This document shows, piece by piece, positions 1 to 11,935 of a stretch of 44,509 bases of DNA; within the stretch, counting starts at the first letter, position 1, and each line of letters starts with the position of its first letter. The stretch covers positions 1 through 44,509 of the forward strand of contig CALSCO010000861.1 in NCBI GenBank assembly GCA_943704415.1, given 5' to 3'. Position numbers and translations under genes: made by a program. The stretch is from Parvularia atlantis. Lineage: Eukaryota; Opisthokonta; Rotosphaerida. Below the pieces are notes generated by a model. That model had not been told where the DNA came from and ran no database searches. It was given only the letters and a program-made list of their open reading frames with translations.

Positions 1-89
1 CGCTCGACCTGCTCGTGCAGCACAAGTCCGGCGTCGAGGCGCAGCTGACCGCCCTCCGCGCCGAGCTCAACGAGGCCGCGTCATCGTGA
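1..89 (+). CDS. 3' end of an unidentified gene (partial)
   Basis: The left edge opens in a coding frame that runs to a TGA at 87-89, giving 28 residues that end in ALRAELNEAASS. The stretch is rich in Leu, Glu and Ala with an amphipathic, coiled-coil-like spacing, but it is too short to name a family. Codon use has the same strong GC bias as the rest of the window. It converges on hisC, whose stop lies 66 bp further on, so the two transcripts probably share or overlap 3' ends. That it is a true final exon is inferred from the open frame and codon bias only. Confidence 0.5.
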   Translation, partial: LDLLVQHKSGVEAQLTALRAELNEAASS

Positions 90-155
90 TCAGTGGCCGC
101 GAGCAGTGTGATGTTTGTCGTGTTTATGTGCCAAACTGACGGCTTCTCAAGCAAG

Positions 156-1624
156 CTAGAGGCGGGTCGCCAGCACCTCTGCCAGCAGCGCAAGCAGGCG
201 TTCGTTCTGTTCCCGCGTGCCCACGGTGATGCGCAGCCCGTCCGTGCAGTGCATCTCCGACCCGCGGTAGCGGACAACCTTTGTGCGTGGCGTGTGAGCC
301 CGGCGACTGGCAATGATCTGCAAACGCACCACGCCGCGGTCGGCCATCTCCTTGTACACGACCAGCGCATCGACCACCTGGTGCCGTAGCAGCGTCAGTA
401 GCGAGCGCTCTTCACAGCGACCGCGGCGCACCTGCGCGATGAAAAAGTTGGCGTCCGAGTGGAACACGCCGCGCACGCCCTTGACCGCCGCGACCTGCGC
501 CATGAGCCACGCGCGCTCGATCTTGAGCGTCTCGACGTGCTCGCGCATGCGCGCCAGGCCCTCGGGCGAGTAGGCACGCATCGCTAAGGCATCATGAGAG
601 CGGTGACTGGCAGAAACGCGCTGAACGCACCGACGGCCTGCGTTAGCTTGTTCATGTTGTAAGGCGCCTTGACCTTGTTCATCACGGCGATCAGCTCCGG
701 GTGGGCAAACGACATGCCGAGACTGCAGCGCGTGAGGACCGCGACGCAGGCTCTCATGTGCGCACGTACCGGATGCCGGCGAGGCCGAACGACTTGGACA
801 TGGTCTGCAGCACGACCAGGTTGGGGTACTTGGCCACGAGCGGCGCGACGCTCGCGTTGCCGCTAAAGTCAACGTAGGCCTCGTCGACGACGACCACGGC
901 CGTCGTGCACTCGTCCAGCAGGCGCAGCAGGTCGGCCATGCGCACGTCCTTCGCGGCGGGGTTGTTGGGCGTGCACACGAAAACAAGGCGCGCGGTCTCC
1001 TGCGCGCGCGTGACCTTGAGGATCTGTGTGCGGGCTCGTGTGGTCAGCCGGCGTTGCGGGCGACAGGCGGACGCACCTCGTCCGTCGGCAGGTCAAAGTC
1101 GCTGGTGAGCGGCACGGAGACGACGCCGACGTCGTTTGTGGCCGCGGCGACCTTGTACATGCCGTACGTGGGCGGGCTGATGACGATGCTGTCGACGCCT
1201 GGGCGGCAGAAGACGCGCACGAGCAGGTCGATGGCCTCGTCCGAGCCCACGCCGACAAAGATGTTGTCGGGCTGTACGCCCCGGAACGCGGCGATCAACG
1301 CCTGTCGCACGCGCGCGCGTGCGCGTCAGTGGCGCGCCGGCCGGCCGGGCGATCGTCGTCGCGCCTTGAGCTCCTTCTGGTGCGGGTCTGGGTAGCGCTC
1401 GAGCTCGGCCGGGTAGCCGTCGAGGTAGCTGACGGGCGCGCCGAGCGCGTTCTCGTTGGCGTCGAGCAGCACGCCGGTCTCGTAGTCGTCGCGGGCGCTG
1501 AGCATCGCGGCGCAGGTGAGTACAATCTGCACAGCGACACCGCACGGACGCGGCACCAGCGGTACGGCTGCAGCGCCCAGATGTTGGGCCGCACGACGCG
1601 CCGCATATCGAACGGACGCGCCAT
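156..1624 (-). CDS. HIS5: Histidinol-phosphate aminotransferase
   Basis: A PLP-dependent class II-type aminotransferase that converts imidazole-acetol phosphate and glutamate to histidinol phosphate in histidine synthesis. The start at 1624 gives RRVVRPNIWALQPYR, and splicing on to CARDDYETGVLLDANEN reproduces the conserved HisC N-terminus. Downstream come NIFVGVGSDEAID, CTPNNPAAK, VDEAYVDF, the PLP-lysine region TMSKSFGLAGIR and the C-terminal GLRITVGTREQN. I read about seven introns; two near the 3' end are about 50 nt and have no in-frame stop, so they can look like coding sequence. The intron at 1302-1364 appears to start with GC after AAG. Its start codon faces KRI1 across only 60 bp. 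Presence of the gene implies the host can make histidine, unlike animals. The symbol follows fungal usage (bacterial hisC). Confidence 0.93.
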
Positions 1625-1647
1625 GTGGCAGCCACGTGACCGAGGAA

Positions 1648-1663
1648 TGTGACACGCGGCCAT
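1648..1663 (+). promoter_or_regulatory. Shared 16-nt upstream motif, copy 1 (KRI1)
   Basis: TGTGACACGCGGCCAT lies 21 nt before the KRI1 start codon, in the 60-bp gap between hisC and KRI1. An identical copy lies 18 nt before the next gene's ATG (4700-4715). The near-constant distance from the start codon suggests a core-promoter or 5'-UTR element. A palindromic CACGTG at 1633-1638 lies just beside it and is closer to hisC. Function is inferred. Confidence 0.5.
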
Positions 1664-1684
1664 AGCATTTGCCTGGCTGCGTCG

Positions 1685-4550
1685 ATGGGGCCACGCGGCG
1701 AGACGACGACGAAGAAGAAGAAGGCGCCGCTGCCGCTGGCCGATGCGGGCGACGGCGACGGCGGCGACGGCGGAGACGATGGGGAGCTGCGCATCACCGT
1801 CAACGAGGCGTACGCGCGCAAGTACGCGGAGCGCAAGCGGCGCGAGGAGCTGCAGCGGCGTGCGTCGCATGTGGCGGGCGCGGCGAGGCGCCTCACGCGG
1901 CGCGCGGCGCGCAGTCGAGGAAAAGTACGGCCGCGACGACGCGGACGCGGCCGTGGCCGAGGACGACGACGAAGAAGACGAGGACGACGAGGACGAGGAG
2001 GAGGACGACGTCGGCGAGCTGCTCACGCCCGACGTCGACAAGCAGATCCTGCGCACGCTCGCCCTCATCAAGGCCCGCGACCCGCGCGTCTACGACGACA
2101 AGCTCAACTTCTTCTCCGGTCCGTGCGCGCGCACGCACGGCCGGGTAGAGGCTGAGCTTGTGCGCACCGCAGACGAGCAGATTGCCGAGGCGCGGCGCCA
2201 GTGGGAGGAGAAGCAGGCGCAGCTCAAGCGCCAGGGCAAGCCGATGCGGCTCAAGGACTATGAGCGCAAGCAGCTGCTCAAGGGCAAGGTCGGCGCGCCC
2301 GGTGAGGAGGAGGACGACGAGGCCGCGCCGGCCAAGCCGACGTACTTTGAGGAGCAGCGGCAGCTGAAGGAGGCATTCCGGTCGGTGCTCGAGGACGGCA
2401 AAGAGGGCGACGGCGAGGAAGACGACGACTTGTTCACGAAGCGCGCGCGCAATGAGGGCGAGGCGCAGGAGGACGAGGACGACTACCAGTCGTGGCTGCT
2501 CGACAAGGCCTCGCCGGTGCGCGCCCGCCCGACCAAGTCGCCGACCGCTTGCACCGACACGCTGCGCACGCGCAACGCACAGGGCGCGCCCGAGCAGGCA
2601 AAGGAGCTGGACACGCTTAAGCGGTACTGGAGCGATCCGAACCTGGACCCGAGCGAGCAGTTCCTGCGCGAGTGCGCTGCTGCCGCCGCTTGGTGTGCGC
2701 ACACTGCTGCTGACCGGCGTCGACTGCGCCCCAGTTACGTGCTCAACCGCGGGTGGATCGATAAGACTGAGCCCGTGCCGACCTACGAGCAGATCGTGAA
2801 CGATGATGCTGACGCGGTGCGCCGACCCTTGTGCCCGCACAGCCGCGCTGAACCGACGCCCGACGCCAGGAGGAGCTCGAGCGCATGGAGCAGTTTGAGC
2901 ACAGGTACAACTTCCGCTTCGAGGAGCCGTGCGTGTCTCTCCGCTTGACCGAGGTCATGCTGGCTGACGGCCGGATGGGCGCGCGACAGGGAGGGCGCGA
3001 TGATCAAGACGTTTGCGCGCAACCCGGAGGACTCGGTGCGGCGCAAGGACACGAAGCGGCACGACAAGCGCAAGCAGGTGGAGGAGCGCAAGGAGCATGA
3101 GAAGAAACACAAACAGGAGGAGCTGCGGCGCCTGCGAGAGCTCAAGAAGCACGAGATCCTTGACAAGCTCAAGAAGATCGCCGAAATCAGCGGGGCGCCC
3201 CTGGTAGACTTTGAGGGTGCGCCTTTGCAGGCGCGCAAGCACATCGTATGCTCAGGCGCGCGCGTGCGCGTGCGCAGGCGTGGACCTCGAGGCCGACTTT
3301 GACCCGGAAGCGCACGACCGCGCCATGCAGCAGATGTTTGACGAGACGTACTACGCCGAGCAGGTGCGCTGCCGCGCGCTTGCGCGTTGCGGCTGCTGAG
3401 CGCGCCGCGCGGCAGGCGGACGACGAGAAGCCCGACTTTTCGGAGGAGTACGACGAGCTGTTTGAGGAGGAGCTGCTCGTGCACGACGCCGAGGACGCCG
3501 GCGACGACGGAGAGGGCGACGGAGAGGGCGAGGGCGAGGGCGCGGACGAGGGCGCGGACGACGAGCCGGTCGGCACTACGCCCGCGCTGCAAGGCACGGA
3601 CGACGCGCTCGAACGCGAGATCGAAGACCTGCAGCGGCGCAAGTGCGTGCAAACGCTGCAACACTCGTTTGCTCGAGGCTGCTGACGGTCTGCACAACAG
3701 GGCCATGCGCAAGCTGTCCAAACGGCAGCGCGAGCGCCTGCAGCGCCTCGAGAAGCTGCGCTCGCGCTCGCGGCGCCGCCAGGCCAAGCGGCCCGTCGAG
3801 GAAGGTGCGCACCGTCGCGCGAGCTTGCCGTGCTGCACGCTCACGACCGCGGCGCCAGACCCCGAGGACGTCGCGCGGCGGCTCGTGGAGGCGCTCGAGG
3901 AGACCGGTGCGGCCGAGGGCGAGGGCGAGAGCAGCGCGGGCAAGCAGCAGGTCGATGCGCTGCTGGACGAGTACTACCAGCTCAACTACGAAGACATCGT
4001 GCGCCCCGGCCAGACGGGGCGGCGTTCCAGCCGCGCTGACGCTACCGCGCGAACAGATCGGCGGCGACCAACCCACGCGCTTCAAGTACCGGCAGGTGAC
4101 GCCCTCGACGTACGGTCTCACGATCGAGGAGATCCTGTTTGCGCCCGACCGCGAACTCAACGCGCACGTGTCGCTCAAGAAGCTGGCGCCGTGCGCGGCC
4201 CTCGCGCGCGCACATCGGCACGTCGCTGAGGCTGTGCGCGCGCGCGCGCGCGCTGCAGGTACCGGCCGAGCGAGGTGCAGGAGCAGGACATGCGCCGGTT
4301 CTCGCGGTCCAAGCGCGTGCGGCAGTTCCGCGACAAGCTCAAGGCCTTTGTGCCGTTCCTGTACGACGACGGCAGCAGCGCGGACGCCGCCGACGGCGCC
4401 GAGATCGCCGCGCCGCAGCGAGGCAAGCCGCAGCAGCACCACCCGCCTGGCGCCAACCACGCCGTGCGCAAGCAAGCGGCCGCGGTGGGCATGTCGGCCG
4501 AGCGTCTGCTGTCGTACAGCGCCGGGGCCAAGCGGCCCAGGCGAGAGTGA
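1685..4550 (+). CDS. KRI1: KRI1, nucleolar ribosome biogenesis factor
   Basis: Kri1 binds Krr1 in the nucleolus and is needed for 40S subunit maturation. I read 13 exons. Diagnostic blocks in order: NEAYARKYAERKRREELQ; an Asp/Glu run followed by TPDVDKQILRTLALIKARD; FLRDYVLNRGWIDK; FEHRYNFRFEEP; the basic SVRRKDTKRHDKRK segment; ADFDPEAHDRAMQQMF; EKPDFSEEYDELF; and the C-terminal FKYRQVTPSTYGLT followed by VSLKKLAPYRPSEVQ. All are typical of Kri1 N- and C-terminal domains. Acidic low-complexity stretches (DEDDEDEEEDD; Gly/Glu repeats) also fit the family. The start at 1685 is the first ATG after a 16-nt motif shared with the next gene. Introns are 45-75 nt, many with CTGAC near the acceptor. 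No sign of damage. Confidence 0.93.
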
Positions 4551-4699
4551 GGCGTGTGCACACTGGCAAATCGGCTCGCAGATTTCTCACAGCACGCGCG
4601 AGTTGGTCCTCCGGTCCGCAGGCGCGCTCGACGAATGACCAGCAGCAGCTTGTGGCACGCGCGATCCGCAGCCAGGCACTCTGCATGATGCCCGCGAAC

Positions 4700-4715
4700 T
4701 GTGACACGCGGCCAT
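4700..4715 (+). promoter_or_regulatory. Shared 16-nt upstream motif, copy 2 (SAD1)
   Basis: An exact second copy of TGTGACACGCGGCCAT, 18 nt before the SAD1/USP39 start codon. It lies in the 183-bp gap after KRI1. Besides this motif I see nothing else recognisable in that gap. Confidence 0.5.
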
Positions 4716-4733
4716 CACTCTCGCCGCTCTGCG

Positions 4734-6956
4734 ATGTCGAAGCGGGCCGCGGCCGACGACGACGACGATGCCGCGGGCGAGGCCGACGCGCTCACCGATG
4801 CGGCCACGGCGAGCCGCGCACTGGCCGAGCGGCGCGAGCACAAGCGGCAGAAGGCGCGATGCGGGGGGGGACACGCCGTGGCTGCGGCTGACACCTGACG
4901 ATGTCGGACGCGACACGAGCAGGAGCAGGCGATGGGCCGCAACTGCCCGTATCTCGACACGGTGCGGCGCGGGTACCTCGACTTTGACTTTGAGAAGCTG
5001 TGCTCGGTGTCGCTCGCGCACCAGCACGTGTACGGCTGCCTCGTCTGCGGCAAGTACTTCCAGGGTGCGTTGGCGGCGGCGACGGGCGGGCGAGAGACTG
5101 AGCGCGCGTGTCTGCACTGGCAGGGCGCGGCCCGGCGTCGTACGCGGCGCAGCACAGCATCAGCGAGGCGCACCACGTCTTCATCAACCTGAGCACGCTC
5201 AAGGCGCGCGCGCGCACGGCGTCGTCGACGCAAAGCCCTGACTGTCGCGCGCTCACCGCACAGTTCTACTGCCTCCCGGACGATTACGAGATCATCGACT
5301 CGTCGCTCGACGACATCAAGGTGTGCACGCTCATGCGGTGCGACGTGACACGCGCGTGAGCCGACACGCGGGCGCGGCAAAGTACGTCGTACGGCCGACG
5401 TTCACCAAGGAGGAGATCGAGCGGCTCGACCAGAACACGAGCGAGGCGCACGACCTCGCCGGCAAGCCGTACCTGTCCGGTGCGTATCGTGCGGGCCCCT
5501 CGCTGTGCCGCGCTGACTTGCCGGCGCAGGCTTCATCGGCATGAACAACATCAAGGCCAACGACTACCTCAACGTGGTCGTGCAGGCGCTGGCGCACGTG
5601 CCGCGCCTGCGCAACTTCTTCATGCAGGAGAGCAACTACGAGGGCCACAAGACCCCGCTGCGTGCGTGTCCATGCGTCGTCGTGGACGGGGCTGACGGCG
5701 TGTGGCGCAGTGAGCACGTTTGGCGAGGCCGTGCGCAAGCTCTGGAGCCCGCGCCTGTTTAAGGGCCAGATGAGCCCGCACGAGTTTATCCAGGCACGGC
5801 GCTGCACACGGCGCCACGTGTGACGTACCGTGCTGACACGTCCCGCGCACGCAGGCCGTCTCGACCGCGTCCAACAAGCGCTTCACGTCGTCGGTGCAGA
5901 GCGACCCGCTGGACTTCCTGTCGTGGCTGCTCAACCAGATGCACCACGACTTGGGCGGCGGCGACACGATCATGTGCGCGCGCTGTTGGTCGCGTGCGCT
6001 TCCGGGACGCTGACGTGGAGCGCAGCTCCGAGTGCTTCCAGGGCGAGGTCGAGGTGACGACGTCCAAGCTCGAGATCATCAACCTGGACGGGATCGACGG
6101 TCAGCCAAAGACGACGCTATCGTGTGCGTGCGGCGATGGTGGGCGGCAAGCGCTGGTCCTGACGAGGCGCAGCCGAGCCCGCGGTCACAGCGCAGACGAC
6201 GTTCCTGTTCCTGACGCTGGAGGTGCCGCCGCCGCCGCTGTTCAAGGACGAGATGGAGCGCAACATCATCCCGCAGGTGCGCGCCCGGCACGTCTCCCGG
6301 TGCATGTGGCTGCTGAGACTGGTTGGCGCGCGCGCGCGCGCAGGTCCCGCTCGCGCAGCTGCTCAGCAAGTTTGACGGGCGCAGCGTGCACGTGGACACG
6401 CGCAAGGTGCGAGCTCGCGCGCGCACTGCGGTCGCTGAATGCGCACGCGTCCCGCAGGGCGTCCAGCGCACGTACCGGCTACGGCGCCTGCCGCCGTACC
6501 TGGTGCTGATCATCAAGCGGTTCACGCGCAACAACTGGGACCTGGAGAAGAACCCGACCGTGATCAACTTCCCGATCAAGAACATCGACTTGGGCGACTG
6601 TGCGGCGCGCGCGGCCGGGTGCGTTGCTCGTGCTGATTCGCGCGGCGTGCGCAGACGTGACGCCGTCCAAGGGCGCGAGGGGCGTGGGCGGGACGGGCTC
6701 GACGCGGTACGACCTGGTGGCCAACATCATCCACGAGGGCCCGCCGGGGCCGGGCAAGGGCGTGTACAAGACGCAGATGGTCAACAAGGTGCGCGTGCGC
6801 CGCGCGTGGCCCGTGCGCGGGTGGCTGAGGCACAGCGGGCGGCAGGGCAACGGGCAGTGGTGGCAGGTGCAGGACCTGTACAAGGAGGAGAAGACGGCGC
6901 AGATGATCTTCCTATCTGAGTCGTACATCCAGGTGTGGGAGCAGCAGGCGCCGTGA
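4734..6956 (+). CDS. USP39: SAD1/USP39, tri-snRNP ubiquitin-hydrolase-like splicing factor
   Basis: USP39/Sad1 stabilises the U4/U6.U5 tri-snRNP. It is a USP-fold protein that does not act as a normal deubiquitinase. About 14 exons join to a full-length protein. It has an acidic N-terminus, a ZnF-UBP domain (NCPYLDTVRRGYLDFDFEK, VCGKYFQGRGPASYAAQH, FYCLPDDYEIIDSSLDDIK), then the USP-like domain (GFIGMNNIKANDYLNVVVQAL, DPLDFLSWLLNQMHHDLGG, RLPPYLVLIIKRFTRNNW, TRYDLVANIIHEG, FLSESYIQVWE). The position of the USP catalytic Cys is occupied as in other USP39 proteins (NNIKANDY, no Cys), consistent with a scaffold role. Three introns (4854-4922, 5204-5263, 5794-5854) seem to use GC donors after AAG or CAG. 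The stop is 114 bp before the E2 gene on the same strand. Confidence 0.95.
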
Positions 6957-6983
6957 GCGAGGTGGTGTGTGCGCGAGTAGAGA

Positions 6984-6985
<2 letters not shown>

Positions 6986-7015
<30 letters not shown>
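6986..7015. repeat. (AG)n microsatellite between SAD1 and the E2 gene
   Basis: Fifteen AG units lie 30 bp after the SAD1 stop and 55 bp before the E2 start. It is the only notable element in this 114-bp gap. It may lie in the 3' UTR of SAD1 or in the E2 promoter. Confidence 0.95.
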
Positions 7016-7016
<1 letters not shown>

Positions 7017-7070
7017 AGGCAGCGTGACAGGGCTCATTTCGCTCGTCGCGTCGACCTCACTGCCGCCGGG

Positions 7071-7874
7071 ATGGCCACGCGGAGGCTCCAGAAGGCACGT
7101 CGGGCGCGCGCTGTGCCGCGGCGGCGGTGGTGGGTGGACGGGCAGGCTGGCGGAGAGGGAGGGGTTGGTGGCGCACAAGGCGGCAATCACGGGCACCTGA
7201 CGCCTCGTGCCCCCCCCCCCACCTCCCAGGAGATGACGACGCTGCAGAAGGAGCCGGTGCCCGGCGTGGGCGTGCAGTTCGCCAACGACCAGTCGGTGTA
7301 CCTGTGGGACGTGACCGTGCGCGGCCCGCCAAAGTCGCCGTACGAGAACGGCGTCTTCAAGCTGCGTCTCGAGGTGCGCCTGGTGGGGACGGCCTGGTGG
7401 ACGTGGTGCTGGTGGTGGACAGTGGTGGACAGTGGTGGACAGTGGTCGTGGGTTGGGTGGGGTGGGGAGAAGGGGGGGGATCCCGCGTCGGGACGTCAGC
7501 GGCACGCACCGCAGCAACAGCCGCTCACGACGGACGCACGACGGACGCACGACTGACGCACGACGCACGACGCGCACAACGCACAACAGGCGCTCGAAAA
7601 CTACCCGTTCGTGGCGCCCAAGCTGGCGTTCACGACCAAGATCTACCACCCGAACGTGGACGAGAACGGGGAGATCTGCCTGGCGATCCTCAAGAGCGAC
7701 AACTGGAAGCCGTCGGTGACGATGGCCGACATCTTCCGCGACATCCTCGACCTCCTCGCCAACCCGCAGCCCGACAGCGCCCTGCGCGAGCAGATCGCCG
7801 CGCAGTTCAAGGCCAGCCGCGCCCAGTTTGACGCCGCGGCCAAGGAGGAGACGCGCAAGCACGCCATGGCCTGA
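7071..7874 (+). CDS. Ubiquitin-conjugating enzyme E2 (Ubc14/UBE2L-like)
   Basis: Spliced, this gives a 150-residue single-domain E2. The N-terminal helix is [17 protein letters not shown]. The HPN motif is at residues 76-78 and the active-site Cys is residue 86 in GEICLAIL, followed by NWKPSVTM. It carries ubiquitin as a thioester between E1 and E3. The CLAILK..KPS pattern resembles fission-yeast Ubc14 and more distantly UBE2L3, so the exact paralogue is uncertain. Intron 1 (7095-7229) starts GCACGT after AAG and includes a C-run. Intron 2, after the FKLRLE block, is about 220 nt, unusually long here, and holds GTGGACA-type tandem repeats around 7415-7445 and direct repeats around 7535-7575. 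The start is the first ATG giving the canonical RRLQKE helix. Confidence 0.9.
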
Positions 7875-7997
7875 TCGTGCCGGCTTGTGAGCTCTGTCAC
7901 CGCTCTGTCTGTGTGTGAGGACGGCGTGCTCTGTGTGTGCGTGTGGGCTGGAGGGCGAGGACGTGAGCGAGCCACACTTCTTCTGATCAGCACCACG

Positions 7998-8939
7998 ATG
8001 GCCCTCACACCGGCCGAGTGCGAGTTCGTGGCCGAGGACACGCTCGTCTCGATCGTGCCCAACTTCACCATGGACCAGCTGCGCTTCGTCGGCGTGCGCA
8101 CGTCCCCCGCCCGCCCAAGGACGGCGCGATCGCTCACGGCGCATTGCAGGGCACGTACGGCCCGTTCAGGCCGCAGCGCCCCGTGCGCGTCCCGCTCTGG
8201 CTCGCCGTCACGCTCAAGAAGCGCCAGAAGTGCAAGATCCAGCCGCCACCGATCCTCTCGCTCCGTGCGCGCCAGCCGGCCCGGTCGCGCTCTGTACACG
8301 CCGCCCGCTGAGCGCCGCGACGCCGCCCAGGCACGCTGCAGGACCTGTACGCGCGCGAGCAGGACCCCAACAGCGACGGCTTCGAGCGCGTGCCGTTCCA
8401 CTACCTCGAGATCGCCTTCTTGCTCCTCGACTGGTGCGCCGTGCGACCTCGGCCGCGCCTGCTCATACGCGCGAGGCGGCGACAGCGCGTCCGACGACAT
8501 CGCGCAACCGAACCAAGTTCGCACGGTGCTCGAGGACCTGCGCGAGCAGCGCCAGGCCAAGATCCGCATGCTCTTCCAGCTGCTCGCGCGCTCGCAGAGC
8601 GCCGCGCCCGTCAAGGTGCTGCCGTGCGCGCTGTGCGCGTGCTGTGTGCTAATGACGCCGCGCAGCTCAACAACGTCGCGATGATGGAACTCAACGAGGC
8701 GCGCCCGCTGCTCCTGCGCTCGCTGCACGAGATCAACATGCTCACGCTGCGGTGCGCGCATGGGGGCCGCTCGCTTGCGCCCTGCGCTCACACGACGTAG
8801 GACAACCGACGACGAGTTTCAGGACGGCGGGGCCGCCGCGGCCGACAGCGCGGGCGGGCCGGGCGACGCGCTCGGTGGCGAGGACGCCGACGGCGCGCGG
8901 CCAGAGCTCGGCGTGCGGCCCGCGCGCACGGCGCGGTGA
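7998..8939 (+). CDS. PSF2: GINS complex subunit PSF2
   Basis: PSF2 is one of four GINS subunits that join MCM2-7 and Cdc45 in the CMG replicative helicase. The protein starts [20 protein letters not shown], close to the family N-terminus (AEVEFLAE..L..I.PNF). It continues with [32 protein letters not shown], the C-terminal-side helix [29 protein letters not shown], and [16 protein letters not shown], which matches the conserved NLTLMEIN block. About five introns of 45-60 nt. The tail after the last intron is acidic and low-complexity, and it extends past the usual PSF2 end. The third splice junction (near 8430-8500) has more than one reading. It converges on the TMED gene with 73 bp between stops. 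Confidence 0.93.
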
Positions 8940-9012
8940 GGAAGAGCAATCGCCTCCTTCTTTGGTTCTGCACACATGCACGGCACAGAGCACATCCGGG
9001 CACTCGCACGTC

Positions 9013-9185
9013 TCATGTCACCTTCTTCTCGGCGAAGAAGCGCGTGAGGTGCCGCAACTGCCACAGCGTGACGACGAGCATGACGACGACCTGCAACAGC
9101 ACAAACCAGACCACGCGCGAGTTGACCGCCTCGCTCAGGTCGCGGAAGACCTCCTCCTGCTCCTGCGTGCGGCGGGCCGGTCAGC

Positions 9186-9217
<32 letters not shown>

Positions 9218-9984
9218 GGACCGGCACAAACAAACGCGTGCCTTCTGGTACTGCTGCTCGCGCCGGATGTCGACCACGCGGTTGTTGAGGTCGCGGATCT
9301 GCAGCGCGAGGCCTGCACCGGGTCAGCCCGCGCGTGTGCGTGATGTGGGCGGGTGCGCACTGCTCAGCCGCTCGCGCTGCTCGTTGATGTCGTGCGCGCC
9401 CTCGCCCACGGTCATGTCAAAGTACATTTTCTGTGGCGACAGCGGCGACGTTGAGGGGGCGCGCGACAGGCCGCAGCGAGCGCGCGCACCGCCTTCTGCG
9501 CGCTGCGGAACCAGGCGGTCTGGTTCGTGCGGATGCAGATCTCGTGGTCGCCGGCGTATGTCGCCGTGAACGTGAACCGCCCGGCGTGGTCCTTCTTGAG
9601 CTTGAGCAGGTAGTTGCGGTTGGTCATGTCCTTTGGTGTGTGTGTGCGTGTTAGCGCTGCTGCGGCCGCGAGCGGCACCGCACCATGACGTTGACGAGCA
9701 CGCCGACCTCGTTGTTTTCGACGTACACGCCGTTGTCCTCCACGAGCGCGCGGTAGTTGGCTGGGCGCGGGCGCGGCGGCCGTCAGCCGATCACCTCCGT
9801 CGCACAGCACCGTCGCGCGCGCCACACCGACGACGAGCGTGCCCTTGGGCAGCATCTCCGTGAAGCAGCGCTGCGCACCGTGCTCGAGGTAGAAGTGCAG
9901 TGCGTCGGCCGCGCGCGGCGCCGTCGCCACCGCCGCCACCAGCGCCGCGCACAGCGCCAGCCACACGCGCCTCATCGGGGCCAT
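9013..9984 (-). CDS. p24/TMED (emp24/gp25L) family cargo receptor
   Basis: A type I membrane protein of COPI/COPII vesicles that cycles between ER and Golgi. It has a cleavable signal peptide (MRRVWLALCAALVAAVATAP), then ALHFYLEHGAQRCFTEMLPK, which is the GOLD-domain start with its first conserved Cys. The second is in DHEICIRTN. A coiled region follows (IRDLNNRVVDIRREQQYQK, EVFRDLSEAVNSR), one TM helix (VVWFVLLQVVVMLVVTLW), and a short tail ending RFFAEKKVT with the FF and KK sorting motifs. About five introns. The one at 9163-9241 carries an (AC)n run and seems to be GC-AG. The start could be 9984 or the next Met at 9975. It is divergent from ATE1 across 199 bp. Confidence 0.93.
9186..9214. 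repeat. (CA)n microsatellite in a TMED intron
   Basis: A 29-bp CA run inside the intron at 9163-9241. Length variation here would not change the protein. Confidence 0.95.
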
Positions 9985-10130
9985 CCTGCGACGCGCCTGG
10001 CTGCGACAACTGCGGCCACGTGCACGGTCCGCGGCCATGCTGCTGCAATGGCTGAGCTCGCGTACTACTCAGCGTGGAGGCTGCGATGACAAATGGTATT
10101 ACAGACACTCCGCCCTTTTGCAACAATTGT

Positions 10131-10139
10131 TATATATAT
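10131..10139 (+). promoter_or_regulatory. TATA-like element upstream of ATE1
   Basis: TATATATAT lies about 45 nt before the ATE1 start codon, in an AT-rich island (about 10115-10165) that stands out from the GC-rich surroundings. It is the clearest TATA-like sequence I see in the window. It could serve ATE1. The other side of the 199-bp gap leads to TMED and holds a CACGTG at 10017-10022. Confidence 0.5.
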
Positions 10140-10183
10140 GTTAACTCATTTTTATATGCCACACACTCGAAACTAGACGTGTC

Positions 10184-11923
<1,740 letters not shown>

Positions 11924-11935
11924 GCCATGTAAATG

